From NCBI RefSeq assembly GCF_012726175.1, contig NZ_JAASAD010000001.1:372001-436000 (forward strand): a stretch of 64,000 nucleotides of DNA, read 5' to 3'. Position 1 is the stretch's first letter; each line of letters opens with the position of its first letter. A program made the position numbers and the translations under genes. The DNA comes from Micromonospora sp. HNM0581 (lineage in GTDB: Bacteria > Actinomycetota > Actinomycetes > Mycobacteriales > Micromonosporaceae). The notes beneath the pieces are model-generated. The model was not told the origin of the DNA. It saw nothing but the letters and a program-made list of their open reading frames with translations, and ran no database searches. Of the stretch, positions 38,024 through 46,318 are shown one piece after another.

Positions 38024-38967
38024 CCACCTTCGGCTTCGCAGAGCGTCCGGTCGGCCTCACCGGTCCGGTCGCCCGCGCTCCGATGAACGAACGCGGCGGC
38101 CTCCACGGCACCCCTGACGCATCGACCAACCTGACCGTCCGTGGTGATGGTGCCGCGCGCCGGGTGGGTAGTAGGCCCCATCAGAACGAGCCGCCACATA
38201 GACCTCCCATACCTGGCGGAAACGCCAAACCTGCCGGTGGGCGGTTAGCGTCCCCGAACCGCCCGACGATGCCGGCTCAGGCTCGGCGCAGTGGGGACAC
38301 ACCGGTCACCGAGGTGTCCACCACCGAGACCGCGGTACTTCCCGCGGTGCCCGCGACGACCGGCACCTCGACCGGGTTCCCGAGCCGCCCGGATCCCTCC
38401 GATCCGGCCACCGAGGTCTGGGCCCTCGTCGAACGCGCCCAGGCCGGCGAGGCCGAGGCGTTCGGGCTGATCTACGACCGCTACGTGGACACAGTGTTCC
38501 GCTTCGTCTACTTCCGGGTCGGCAACCGGCAACTCGCCGAGGACCTCACCTCCGACACCTTCCTGCGCGCCCTCAAACGGATCGGCAGCTTCACCTGGCA
38601 GGGGCGCGACCTCGGGGCCTGGCTGGTCACCATCGCCCGCAACCTGGTCGCCGACCACTTCAAGTCCGGCCGGTACCGGCTGGAGGTCACCACCGGCGAC
38701 GTCCTCGACGCCGACCGGGAGGATCGGGGTCCGGAGGGCAGCCCGGAGGCGGCGGTGGTGGAGCACATCACGAACGTCGCCCTGTTGAGCGCGGTGAAAC
38801 GCCTCAACCCGGAGCAGCAGGAATGCATCGTGCTCCGCTTCCTCCAGGGTTTCTCGGTGGCCGAGACAGCCCGGGCGATGGGCAAGAACGAGGGCGCGAT
38901 CAAGGCGCTGCAGTACCGGGCGGTCCGGGCGCTGGCCCGGCTGCTTCCGGACGGCTTCCAGCCGTGA
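38020..38967 (+). CDS. bldN: ECF-type RNA polymerase sigma factor, BldN-like
   Basis: 315 residues from ATG 38020 (GGAGG seven bases upstream); an in-frame GTG at 37843 has no ribosome site. A 135-residue low-complexity N-terminus precedes sigma region 2 (FGLIYDRYVDTVFRFVYFRV, LAEDLTSDTFLRAL, ARNLVADHFK) and region 4 (LNPEQQECIVLRFLQGFSVA, ARAMGKNEGAIKALQYRAV). Streptomyces BldN also has a long N-terminal pro-sequence that is removed. Position next to rex-hem and the anti-sigma-like gene supports the BldN assignment. In Streptomyces it directs genes for aerial development (bldM, chaplins). Confidence 0.85.
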   Translation: MTTFGFAERPVGLTGPVARAPMNERGGLHGTPDASTNLTVRGDGAARRVGSRPHQNEPPHRPPIPGGNAKPAGGRLASPNRPTMPAQARRSGDTPVTEVSTTETAVLPAVPATTGTSTGFPSRPDPSDPATEVWALVERAQAGEAEAFGLIYDRYVDTVFRFVYFRVGNRQLAEDLTSDTFLRALKRIGSFTWQGRDLGAWLVTIARNLVADHFKSGRYRLEVTTGDVLDADREDRGPEGSPEAAVVEHITNVALLSAVKRLNPEQQECIVLRFLQGFSVAETARAMGKNEGAIKALQYRAVRALARLLPDGFQP

Positions 38968-39061
38968 ACGTCCGCACCGTCACGGTCGCTGCCGCTCCAG
39001 CCCACTGCCGGTCACTCAGCCCGGCAACGATCACTTTGCGTAATTTCTGCACCGCGTGGGC

Positions 39062-39090
39062 CGTAACCCACCCCCGGCACTGCGCGTTTC
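39062..39090 (+). promoter_or_regulatory. Candidate BldN-type ECF promoter before rsbN
   Basis: CGTAAC at 39062-39067, a 17-base spacer and CGTTTC at 39085-39090. From memory, Streptomyces BldN promoters carry CGTAAC at -35 and CGTTGA-like at -10, so this is close. It would start transcription about 150 bases before rsbN, letting the sigma factor drive its own anti-sigma. Confidence 0.4.
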
Positions 39091-39246
39091 TCCGAGTGCG
39101 ACCGGTGACAGACCGGGAGCCCACGGGGGCCTCCGGATGATCTGCGATGGTGCCGACGACGGTCACCCACCGTGGTGAACCAGGTTCACCGGTCGCTGGC
39201 GGTGAACACGGCCGACCGGCCGTGACCAGCGAGAGGAGGTGCCACG

Positions 39247-40104
39247 GTGGACAACGCCCTCTTCTCCCGTCGGCGCGCCGAGCGCTTCGCGCAGCTTCTC
39301 GACGAAGCCAACGGCGGCCGACGTCATCACGTGAAATCCAGGAACGACGACCACCTCGCACCACTCGTCACGCTCGGCCGGCAGCTCGGTGCCAACGCGC
39401 CGGACGCCGAGGTCGACCCGGAATTCCGCACCGGCCTGCGGGCGATGCTGCTCGCGACCGCCGCTCGTGAAGGCATCGGCACCGCCGCCGCACGACCGGC
39501 CGAGCGGAAAACGTCCACTCGTGGATCACTCCTACCTGCGGTCACCGCCCGGCGGGCCCGTGCTCGCGGTGCGATCCTGATCGGCATCGCCGCCGGTGCC
39601 GTCGCAGTTTCCGGCATCTCAGCGGCAAGTGAGAACGCAGTCCCCGGTGACGCGCTGTACGGCATGAAGCGTGGCACCGAACGGGCGCAGCTCGCGCTCA
39701 CCAGCTCCGACATCAGCCGGGGTCAGCTCTTCCTCGACTTCGCCCGTACCAGGTTGGCCGAGGCCACCACGTTGCGGGGCAACCCGAGCGGGTACAGCGC
39801 CGTGCTGGACGACATGGACGCGGACACCCGACAGGCCGTACGCATACTCACCGGAGCGGCGGCGCAACGCTCGGATCCCACGGCGCTTGCCGCAGTCGAC
39901 GCGTTCCTCGCAGACCAGCGGCGTTCGCTCAACACACTGGAGGGCCGTGGCTCCCGGATCGACCGGGTTCGCACCGGCGAGTCCCTGGCTCTGCTCGAAG
40001 CCGTCGCCGAGCGGGCCGACGCTGTGCGCGCCGCCATCGCCTGTGGTCAGCAGTTCACCGTCACCAGCGACACGCTCGGCCCGATCCCCGCCGTCTGCGC
40101 CTGA
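39247..40104 (+). CDS. rsbN: Membrane-anchored anti-sigma factor, RsbN-like (DUF5667-type)
   Basis: 285 residues from GTG 39247 with GAGGAGG upstream. The cytoplasmic N-terminus (1-95) contains RRAERFAQLLDEAN and is the expected sigma-binding part. One membrane helix follows (AILIGIAAGAVAVSGISAA, about 101-120), then an extracytoplasmic domain starting VPGDALYGMKRGTERAQLAL with a helical array (DISRGQLFLDFARTRLAEAT). This matches the protein coded after bldN in Streptomyces, where RsbN inhibits BldN. The assignment relies on domain plan and position. Confidence 0.75.
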   Translation: MDNALFSRRRAERFAQLLDEANGGRRHHVKSRNDDHLAPLVTLGRQLGANAPDAEVDPEFRTGLRAMLLATAAREGIGTAAARPAERKTSTRGSLLPAVTARRARARGAILIGIAAGAVAVSGISAASENAVPGDALYGMKRGTERAQLALTSSDISRGQLFLDFARTRLAEATTLRGNPSGYSAVLDDMDADTRQAVRILTGAAAQRSDPTALAAVDAFLADQRRSLNTLEGRGSRIDRVRTGESLALLEAVAERADAVRAAIACGQQFTVTSDTLGPIPAVCA

Positions 40105-40203
40105 CCGGCGCCCCGCAGCCGTCGGGAGAGCTGCAAGATCTGCGGACTGATCCGATCCGACACCGAGTATGGCCGCGTTCGACGCCCTTCCCGGTGCGCT
40201 CGC

Positions 40204-41163
40204 TCAGGGACCGAACGGGTCCGGGCGCCGTTCCAGCAACTGGTGCAGGGTCTGCTGGATGGTCTCCCGTACCTGGTCGGCGAGGTTGAACACGACAAGC
40301 GGATCGTCCGCGGAGTCCATCAGGTGCTCCGTCGGGATCGGCGGGCAGAACTCGATGAGCCACTTGCTCGGCAACGGCACCATGCCCAGCGGCCCGAGCC
40401 AGGGGAAGGTCGGGGTCACCGGGAAGTACGGCAGCTTGAGCAGGCGGGCCAGTGGTTTGATGTCGGCGAGCATCGGATAGATCTCCTCGCCGCCGACGAT
40501 GGCCACCGGGATGATCGGAGTGCCGGTGCGAAGCGCCGCCGAGACGAAGCCTCCCCGACCGAAGCGTTGCAGCTTGTAGCGTTGCGCGTACAGCTTGCCG
40601 ACGCCCTTGAAGCCCTCCGGGAAGACGCCCACCAGCTCGCCGTGGCGCATGAGCCGCTCGGCGTCCGGGTTGCAGGCCATCGTGCCGCCGGTCTTGCGGG
40701 CGATCTCGGAGACCACCGGCATCCGGAAGACCAGATCCGCACCGAGCAGCCGCAGATCGCGGTGGTCCGGGTGCTCGTGGTGCAGCACAGTGGAGAGGAT
40801 CAACGCGTCCAGTGCCACGGTGCCGGAGTGGTTGCCGACGATCAGCCCCGCCCCGTCCGTGGGTACGTGCGCCAAGCCGGTGACCTCGGTACGGAACCAG
40901 TCCCGGTAGAGGCGGCGCAGCAACGGGTGGAAAACCGCCCCGGTCAGGTCACGGTCGAAACCGAACTCGTCCACCTCGTAGTCGCCGGCCAGCCGTCGGC
41001 GCAGGAAAGCCAGACCGGAGGCGACCCGGCGGTCCCAAACGTCGCCCACCTGCTCCGGCGCGGTCGGGCGGTGTCCGTTGCGCTGCGCCGGGTCGGTCGG
41101 CACCGGCACCGCATACCGGTCGTCGAGGCGTGCCTCGTCGTGTCGTTCCTCGGGCCCGGTCAC
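40204..41163 (-). CDS. Lysophospholipid acyltransferase (PlsC-like)
   Basis: 319 residues. Acyltransferase blocks: VGNHSGTVALDALIL near residue 105 (His and Asp spaced as in the NHSG subfamily rather than strict HX4D), GTMACNPDAERL, GVFPEGFKGVGK near 175 and RTGTPIIPVAIVG. It transfers an acyl chain to a lysophospholipid or related acceptor at the inner face of the membrane. The start (41163) overlaps the end of the epimerase gene by 4 bases, and the same pairing occurs at Rv0501-Rv0502 by memory. Confidence 0.85.
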   Translation of the reverse strand: MTGPEERHDEARLDDRYAVPVPTDPAQRNGHRPTAPEQVGDVWDRRVASGLAFLRRRLAGDYEVDEFGFDRDLTGAVFHPLLRRLYRDWFRTEVTGLAHVPTDGAGLIVGNHSGTVALDALILSTVLHHEHPDHRDLRLLGADLVFRMPVVSEIARKTGGTMACNPDAERLMRHGELVGVFPEGFKGVGKLYAQRYKLQRFGRGGFVSAALRTGTPIIPVAIVGGEEIYPMLADIKPLARLLKLPYFPVTPTFPWLGPLGMVPLPSKWLIEFCPPIPTEHLMDSADDPLVVFNLADQVRETIQQTLHQLLERRPDPFGP

Positions 41164-42233
41164 GACCGCTCCCGGACGGCGGCCCGAACCTGCCGGATCT
41201 GGTCCAGCACCAGCTGCTCGGCGGCGGCCAGTTGGTCCCGGGTCACCACGGCACGCCCGTGGTGTGCCCGGACGAAGTCGTCGAAGGCGGCGGCGGTCGA
41301 GCGGGGCGTGAAGGCGAACTCCCCCTCCAGCCGGGAGATGTCCACCACCCGGCCGTGCACGAAGAGGTCGACCTGGTCGAGGCCGTAGCGACCGAAGCCC
41401 ATGACGCGGGCCAGCGCGACGGCACCGGACAGGCCCGGCTCCAGCACCGGCACGGAGATCCGACCGGCTCGACGGATCGCCTGCGACAGCGCGAGCACTC
41501 CCGGCCCGGCGACGTTGAAGGTGCCGGGATGATCCTCGACGACCGACCGGTGCAGCACCTCCAGCGCGTCGTCGAAGTGCAGGAACTGCAACCGGGCGTC
41601 CCGACCGAAGATGGTCGGCACCACCGGCTGCGCGAAGTACCGGGTCAGTGTGGTGTCCGCCGTCGAGCCGATGAACGGTGCGAAGCGCAGCACGGTGGCG
41701 GTGACGTCACCGCGTCGACGGCGAAAACCCCGGACGTACCCCTCGATGTCGAGGATGTCGCGGCCGAAGCCACCCCGCGGTACCTCACGCGGTTCGGTCT
41801 CCTCGGTGAAGACGGCCGGATCGCGGAACGAGGCGCCGTACGCCGCGGTGGAGGAGCGGACCACGATCTTGCGTAGCCGTGGTGCCCGTTGGCATGCGGC
41901 GAGCAGTTGCATGGTGCCGATGACGTTCTGCTCCTTCATCGCCGCCCGGCCACCGTGTTGCGGATCGGGGGCGCTGACCAGGGCCAGGTGCACCACGGTG
42001 TCCACGTCGAGGTCGGCGAGGAGGCCACCGACGGAGCCGGCGTCGACCTGGATCCGCTCCACCTGGTCGAGCAGTGCGTCGACCTCTGGCCCCGGTTCCG
42101 GCAGATCGATACCGATGACCCGGTCGATCCGCGGGTCGGCGGCGAGCCGGGCGGCGACGTGTGCGCCGAGATAGCGACTCACGCCGGTCACGACGACGAC
42201 CCCCGGGGGGCTCTGGGAGCCACCGGGGGTCAT
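41160..42233 (-). CDS. NAD-dependent epimerase/dehydratase (extended SDR)
   Basis: 357 residues from ATG 42233; a GTG three codons earlier is possible. Rossmann loop VVVTGVSRYLGAHVAARL (a GxSxxxG variant of GxxGxxG), DTVVHLALVSAPDP, and the active-site Ser-Ser in RSSTAAYG. The usual YxxxK is not obvious (DIEGYVRGFRRRRG), so activity is uncertain. It is called GalE2 in mycobacteria but the sugar substrate is unproven. Operon with the acyltransferase. Confidence 0.8.
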   Translation of the reverse strand: MTPGGSQSPPGVVVVTGVSRYLGAHVAARLAADPRIDRVIGIDLPEPGPEVDALLDQVERIQVDAGSVGGLLADLDVDTVVHLALVSAPDPQHGGRAAMKEQNVIGTMQLLAACQRAPRLRKIVVRSSTAAYGASFRDPAVFTEETEPREVPRGGFGRDILDIEGYVRGFRRRRGDVTATVLRFAPFIGSTADTTLTRYFAQPVVPTIFGRDARLQFLHFDDALEVLHRSVVEDHPGTFNVAGPGVLALSQAIRRAGRISVPVLEPGLSGAVALARVMGFGRYGLDQVDLFVHGRVVDISRLEGEFAFTPRSTAAAFDDFVRAHHGRAVVTRDQLAAAEQLVLDQIRQVRAAVRERS

Positions 42234-42324
42234 GTCTGGCACCCACCTCGGCAGGTGGGACCGAGCCGGGGCAGCCACGGCCTGATCACCTGAGCCTCCG
42301 AGGGTCGACAGTTGGCGAGGGACG

Positions 42325-42348
42325 GACGCCGGGACCAGGCCCGGCGTC
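42325..42348 (-). terminator. Hairpin directly after the bS22 gene
   Basis: Perfect 9-bp inverted repeat (GACGCCGGG / CCCGGCGTC) with a 6-base loop, ending two bases from the bS22 stop on the minus strand. It probably ends the short ribosomal-protein transcript before the epimerase gene. Confidence 0.6.
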
Positions 42349-42350
42349 GG

Positions 42351-42452
42351 TCACTTGCCGAGACGGCGACGCTGGACGCGGGTCTTGCGCAGCAGCTTGC
42401 GGTGCTTCTTCTTAGCCATGCGCTTGCGGCGCTTCTTGACCACCGAGCCCAT
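42351..42452 (-). CDS. bS22-type small ribosomal protein (AURKAIP1/COX24 domain)
   Basis: 33 residues starting [20 protein letters not shown], nearly all Lys and Arg. This is the actinobacterial small-subunit protein seen in mycobacterial ribosome structures (bS22) and the core of the AURKAIP1/COX24 family. ATG 42452 follows AAAGG. Its neighbour, an excisionase-type HTH, is the same as in mycobacteria (Rv0500A-Rv0500B by memory). A longer frame exists upstream but lacks conservation. Confidence 0.93.
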   Translation of the reverse strand: MGSVVKKRRKRMAKKKHRKLLRKTRVQRRRLGK

Positions 42453-42673
42453 ACGACAGCCTTTCGATGCAACGTGCGGCGCGACCGGGAGGACACCACG
42501 AACCCGTGGCGTCGGCGACCGCTTGCGGACAGGGACCGGACCGGCGGGGTGGGCGGCGGAGCGCACCAGCGGTCACGATCGGAGTCCAGCGTAGCGGGAC
42601 TGCGTCAGCAGGACCAACGCGCCCCCGCTCGATGCCCGTTCCACCGGGCCCGGGTGGCCCGGCCGCACCAGGG

Positions 42674-42883
42674 TCAGGCGGTCTCCTGGAAGGCGCCGCG
42701 CAGGTACTCGTGGACCGCGTGCTCCGGCACCCGGAACGACCTGCCCACCCGCACCGCGGTCAGCTCGCCGCTGTGCACCAGGCGGTAGACCGTCATCTTC
42801 GACACCCGCATGACCGTTGCCACCTCGGCGACGGTCAGGAACTTGACCTCCGACAGCCGACCGTCGGACTGCGACCCGGCCAT
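42674..42883 (-). CDS. Small excisionase-type HTH DNA-binding protein
   Basis: 69 residues, a MerR/excisionase winged helix: FLTVAEVATVMRVSKMTVYR then GELTAVRVGRSFRVPEHAVHEYL. It is like Streptomyces SCO3328 and Rv0500A in length and place (by memory), and shares the fold of BldC but not its sequence. It binds DNA as a small developmental or housekeeping regulator; targets unknown. Confidence 0.88.
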   Translation of the reverse strand: MAGSQSDGRLSEVKFLTVAEVATVMRVSKMTVYRLVHSGELTAVRVGRSFRVPEHAVHEYLRGAFQETA

Positions 42884-43108
42884 GGCTCACCCGACCCATC
42901 CCATGCCCGGCGCGTGCCGCCACACGGGTCCTCCCGCGCGGCCGGCGACGCGCGTGTTACCAGTACGGTAGCGGGACGGCTGTGACCGGCGCGATCCCTT
43001 CCTGCAACTGATCATGGATCGTGCCGGTGCGGCGGCGAAAAACCCCTGGTCGGGTAGCGTCCTCAAGATTCTGGCGACGATCAACCTCGGCCGCGGGTAT
43101 CGAGGATC
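42884..43108. other. Intergenic stretch upstream of the HTH gene
   Basis: About 225 bases, the first part of a 367-base gap between the HTH gene and proline dehydrogenase. It must hold the HTH promoter, but no clear -35/-10 pair was found. A weak hairpin-free GC-rich sequence; no ORF with a ribosome site was seen. Confidence 0.35.
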
Positions 43109-43201
43109 TCACTCGGCACGCAGGACCACCACCGGGTCGAGTCGACCGGCCCGCTGGGCGGGTACCACCCCGAAGACGATGCCGACCGCTGCCGAGACAC
43201 C
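43109..43201 (-). pseudogene. C-terminal remnant of a FtsX/MacB-type ABC transporter permease
   Basis: Minus-strand translation from 43201 to the TGA at 43111-43109 gives GVSAAVGIVFGVVPAQRAGR then LDPVVVLRAE and a stop. This is the standard last segment of MacB/FtsX permeases (GxxxGxxPAxxAAxLxPxxALR). Upstream the frame loses all similarity and no start is present, so only about 30 codons survive. It is a leftover of a deleted gene. Confidence 0.7.
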
Positions 43202-43211
43202 TAACCGGCAT

Positions 43212-43232
43212 CCCCGATCGTGTCGATCGGGG
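43212..43232 (-). terminator. Hairpin after proline dehydrogenase
   Basis: A perfect 9-bp inverted repeat CCCCGATCG / CGATCGGGG with a 3-base loop, 18 bases beyond the stop of the minus-strand proline dehydrogenase gene. No U tract. Probable terminator. Confidence 0.6.
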
Positions 43233-43250
43233 GTGCCCGGCGGCTACGGG

Positions 43251-44171
43251 CTACTTCCGGGAGACAAGCGCGCGAGCGAAGAACGCCAGGTTGGCGGGGC
43301 GTTCGGCGAGACGGCGCATCAGATAGCCGTACCAGTCGTCGCCGTACGGTAGATAGGTACGCACCGTGTAACCCTCGCCCACCAGACGGGCCTGCTCCTC
43401 CGGCCGGATGCCGTAGAGCATCTGGAACTCGAAACGGTCGGGATCACGGTCGAACCAGCGTGCCCGGTCCTCGCCGATGGCGATCAGGCGCGGATCGTGA
43501 GTGGCCAGCATCGGATAGCCGTCGCCGGACATGAGGATGTTGAGGCACCGGACGTACGACCTGTCGACGTCGCGGGCCGACTGGTACGCCACCGACTCCG
43601 GCTCCCGGTACGCGCCCTTGCACAGCCGCACCCGTGACCCGGCGGCGGCCAACTCGCGGCAATCGGACTCGGTACGCCGCAGGTATGCCTGTAGCACCGC
43701 CCCGGTCGACGGGTGGTCCTTGCGGAGCTTGGCCAGGATGTCCAGGGTCGAGTCGGTGGTGGTGTGGTCCTCCATGTCGAGGGTGACCGTGGTGCCCGCC
43801 GCCTCGGCGGCGGCGCAGATCGCCCGGGCGTTGTGATAGGCGAGTTGCTCGTCGAATCCCTGACCGAGCGCGGAGAGCTTCACACTCACCTCGGCGGCAG
43901 GGGTCAACGTCGCCTCGGCGAGCATCCGCAGCAACGCGAGGTACTCGTCCCGGGTGGCGTTGGCCTGCTCGCCGGTGACGGTGTCCTCACCGAGGTTGTC
44001 GAGGGTGACCGCGAGACCGTCGTCGACGAGTTCGCGGGTCGCGCGTAACGCGTCGTCGGTCTTGGCGCCGGCGACGAACCGGCGGACGACGTCCCGCGAG
44101 AACGGGGCCGTCGCGACGAGCCGCTCGACCCGGGTTGACCGGGAGGCGGCGAGGATGACGGTACGGAGCAT
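43251..44171 (-). CDS. Proline dehydrogenase
   Basis: 306 residues from ATG 44171, a monofunctional PRODH as in Gram-positives (PutB-like). It oxidises proline to pyrroline-5-carboxylate with FAD. Barrel motifs: EVSVKLSALGQGFD, VTLDMEDHTTTDSTLDIL, LQAYLRRTESD, RLCKGAYREPE and the C-terminal EFQMLYGIR. It sits where mycobacteria have proC in the same neighbourhood. The pyrroline-5-carboxylate dehydrogenase that normally partners it is not in the window. Confidence 0.93.
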   Translation of the reverse strand: MLRTVILAASRSTRVERLVATAPFSRDVVRRFVAGAKTDDALRATRELVDDGLAVTLDNLGEDTVTGEQANATRDEYLALLRMLAEATLTPAAEVSVKLSALGQGFDEQLAYHNARAICAAAEAAGTTVTLDMEDHTTTDSTLDILAKLRKDHPSTGAVLQAYLRRTESDCRELAAAGSRVRLCKGAYREPESVAYQSARDVDRSYVRCLNILMSGDGYPMLATHDPRLIAIGEDRARWFDRDPDRFEFQMLYGIRPEEQARLVGEGYTVRTYLPYGDDWYGYLMRRLAERPANLAFFARALVSRK

Positions 44172-44240
44172 GAGCCGAGCGTAACGCCCACTCCACCGCA
44201 AGATACGTGCCCTGCCGGCCTGCGGCGCGGGGCGGACGGG

Positions 44241-44546
44241 ATGGCGTTCATCGGTTACAACCATGTCGTGGACCAACGCCCCCGCCGCCGGCTCCGGTCG
44301 GCCTCCGTGCAGCTCGGCGCGATCACCGCTCTGGCGCTCGCCCTCTCCGGCTGCGACATGACCTCCGACGACGACGATGACGACTGCGCCCTCGGCCCCA
44401 CCGGTGGCGGTGAGACGGTCTCCCTGGCACTGCGGGTGCCCCCGACTGCCGGGAACAGCGTCGGCCGCGCCGCCCCCACTCCGGTCGGCGCGGCGGTGCC
44501 CGAACGCAGTGGCTTCGGCACACACCTCGCCTCCTGCGGCGGTTGA
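44241..44546 (+). CDS. Small lipoprotein-like protein coupled to an ATP-grasp amidase-synthase homologue
   Basis: 101 residues from ATG 44241; GTG 44268 (removing 9 residues) is an equal choice. A hydrophobic signal segment (LGAITALALALSGC) ends in a lipobox Cys, followed by an acidic run (DMTSDDDDDDC) and a Ser/Gly-rich tail with RSGFGTHLASCGG. The layout (lipobox, Asp/Cys patch, late GFG) recalls E. coli YgiB, which is also followed by a glutathionylspermidine-synthase-like gene. The stop is 3 bases before the next ATG. Function unknown. Confidence 0.65.
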   Translation: MAFIGYNHVVDQRPRRRLRSASVQLGAITALALALSGCDMTSDDDDDDCALGPTGGGETVSLALRVPPTAGNSVGRAAPTPVGAAVPERSGFGTHLASCGG

Positions 44547-44548
44547 GC

Positions 44549-45715
44549 ATGCGCCGCGAGCTGACCACACCGCGCCCCGACTGGGACAGCACCATCCGCG
44601 ACCAGGGCTTGGTCTACGTCGACACGGAACTACCCGACGGTGGAACGATGTCGTACTGGGACGAGTCCGCCGCGTACGCCTTCGAACTGGACGAGGTGCT
44701 ACGGCTGGAGGAGGCCACCGAGGAACTGCACCGGATGTCGGTCGCCGCCGCCGAACACGTGGTCGCGCGTGACCGGTACGCCGAGTTCGGCATCCCGGCG
44801 TGGGCGGCCGAGGCGGTCGCCCGCGCACTGCGGGAGACGCCACCGACCCTCTACGGCCGCTTCGACCTCTGGTACGACGGTAGTTGGCCGCCGAAGCTGC
44901 TGGAGTACAACGCCGACACCCCGACCGCCCTGGTCGAGGCGAGCATCATCCAGTGGTACTGGCTGGAGCACACCCGGCCTGAACTGGATCAGTGGAACAG
45001 TCTGCACGAGCGGCTCGTCGGCGCCTGGGCGAAGATCGGCGCCGGGCTGCACGACCGGCAGGTGCACGTGGTCTGGTCGAACGAGGAGGAGACCGGCGAG
45101 GATCACATGACCGCCGGCTACCTGGCCGAGACCGCCCGCCAAGCGGGCCTCGACGTCGACCTGCTGCCGATCCAGATGCTCGGCTGGGACGGCCGACGCT
45201 TCGTCGACGCCGCGGACCGCCCGGTGACCACCTGCTTCAAGCTTTACCCGTGGGAGTGGATGCTCGCCGAACCGTACGGCCCGCTGGCGCTGGAGCCGGG
45301 AACCCCGACCACCTGGATCGAGCCGGCCTGGAAGCTGCTGTTGTCGAACAAGGCGCTGCTCGCCGTGCTGTGGGAGCTCTACCCGGGGCACGAGTTGCTG
45401 CTGCCGGCCTACCTGGACTCGCCGCGTGGGATGTCCGAGTACGTCGCCAAGCCGCTGCTCGGTCGGGAGGGTGCCGCGGTGCGGATCGTCACCCCCGGTG
45501 GCGAGATCGACAGTCCAGGTGACTACGGCGACGAGGGCTACTGCTACCAGGAGTTCCGGGCACTGCCCGAGTACGCCGGCAACCACCTCGTACTGGGTAG
45601 CTGGGTCGTCGACGGCGAGTCTGCCGGCGTTGGGCTGCGGGAGAGTACCAGCCTGATCACCGACGGCTATGCGCGCTTCCTGCCGCACTACATCGACGCG
45701 CCACGCCCGGCATGA
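44549..45715 (+). CDS. Glutathionylspermidine synthase family ATP-grasp protein (YgiC-like)
   Basis: 388 residues, ATG 44549 (an overlapping TTG at 44543 is less likely). Family marks: LYGRFDLWYDGSWPPKLLEYNADTPTALVEA, VHVVWSNEEETGEDHMTAGYL, CFKLYPWEWMLAEPYG, LLSNKALLAVLWELYPGHELLLPAYLD and YVAKPLLGREGAAVRI. The domain is the ATP-grasp synthetase half only; there is no amidase domain. YgiC-type proteins ligate peptide-like substrates in vitro poorly, so the real substrate is unknown. Co-transcribed with the upstream lipoprotein gene. Confidence 0.85.
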   Translation: MRRELTTPRPDWDSTIRDQGLVYVDTELPDGGTMSYWDESAAYAFELDEVLRLEEATEELHRMSVAAAEHVVARDRYAEFGIPAWAAEAVARALRETPPTLYGRFDLWYDGSWPPKLLEYNADTPTALVEASIIQWYWLEHTRPELDQWNSLHERLVGAWAKIGAGLHDRQVHVVWSNEEETGEDHMTAGYLAETARQAGLDVDLLPIQMLGWDGRRFVDAADRPVTTCFKLYPWEWMLAEPYGPLALEPGTPTTWIEPAWKLLLSNKALLAVLWELYPGHELLLPAYLDSPRGMSEYVAKPLLGREGAAVRIVTPGGEIDSPGDYGDEGYCYQEFRALPEYAGNHLVLGSWVVDGESAGVGLRESTSLITDGYARFLPHYIDAPRPA

Positions 45716-45734
45716 GTCGTCTACCGTTGGGGGG

Positions 45735-46292
45735 GTGAACTTCGATGCGTACGCCCGGACCGGGGTTGACCTTGTCAACGCGCGCCTGGACGACCTCGAC
45801 GATCTGCGTGCCGTCTTCTGCGACGACCAGGGGTGGATGCGCGACGAGGTGGCGGAACGGGACCTGCCGACCTTCCGGCGCGCACAGAAGCGGCTGCGTG
45901 ACGTCTTCGAGTACGGCACCTCAGGGCGCGACACCGAGGCGGTGAACGAGTTGAACACCCTGCTGGAGGCGTTCCCGGTGCAGCCGCGCATCTCGGGGCA
46001 CGACTCCAGCGACTGGCACATGCACGTGACCAGCCGAGGTGCCTCGGTCAGTTCGGAGTACCTCGCTGGCGCGGTGTGGGGTCTGTCGGTGTGGCTGTGC
46101 GAGTACGGCAGCGCCCGGTTCGGCGTCTGTGCCGACGACCGCTGCGGCAACGTCTACCTGGACACCTCGTCGAACTGCTGCCGGCGGTTCTGTTCGGAGC
46201 GCTGCGCCACCCGCTCGCATGTGGCCGCGCACCGGGCCCGTAAGCGGGCTGCCGTGCCCAGCCAGCCGGAGACACTGACACCGGTCTCCTGA
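45735..46292 (+). CDS. CGNR zinc-finger (ABATE domain) protein
   Basis: 185 residues from GTG 45735. An N-terminal ABATE-like helical domain (about 10-130) is followed by a CGNR zinc finger: FGVCADDRCGNVYLDTSSN, then CCRRFCSERCATRSHVAAHRAR. The finger binds zinc and probably DNA; members act as stress-linked regulators. It lies 19 bases after the ATP-grasp gene and may belong to its operon. Confidence 0.85.
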   Translation: MNFDAYARTGVDLVNARLDDLDDLRAVFCDDQGWMRDEVAERDLPTFRRAQKRLRDVFEYGTSGRDTEAVNELNTLLEAFPVQPRISGHDSSDWHMHVTSRGASVSSEYLAGAVWGLSVWLCEYGSARFGVCADDRCGNVYLDTSSNCCRRFCSERCATRSHVAAHRARKRAAVPSQPETLTPVS

Positions 46293-46318
46293 TCTGCCCC
46301 GGTGGGGACGGTCGGGCT

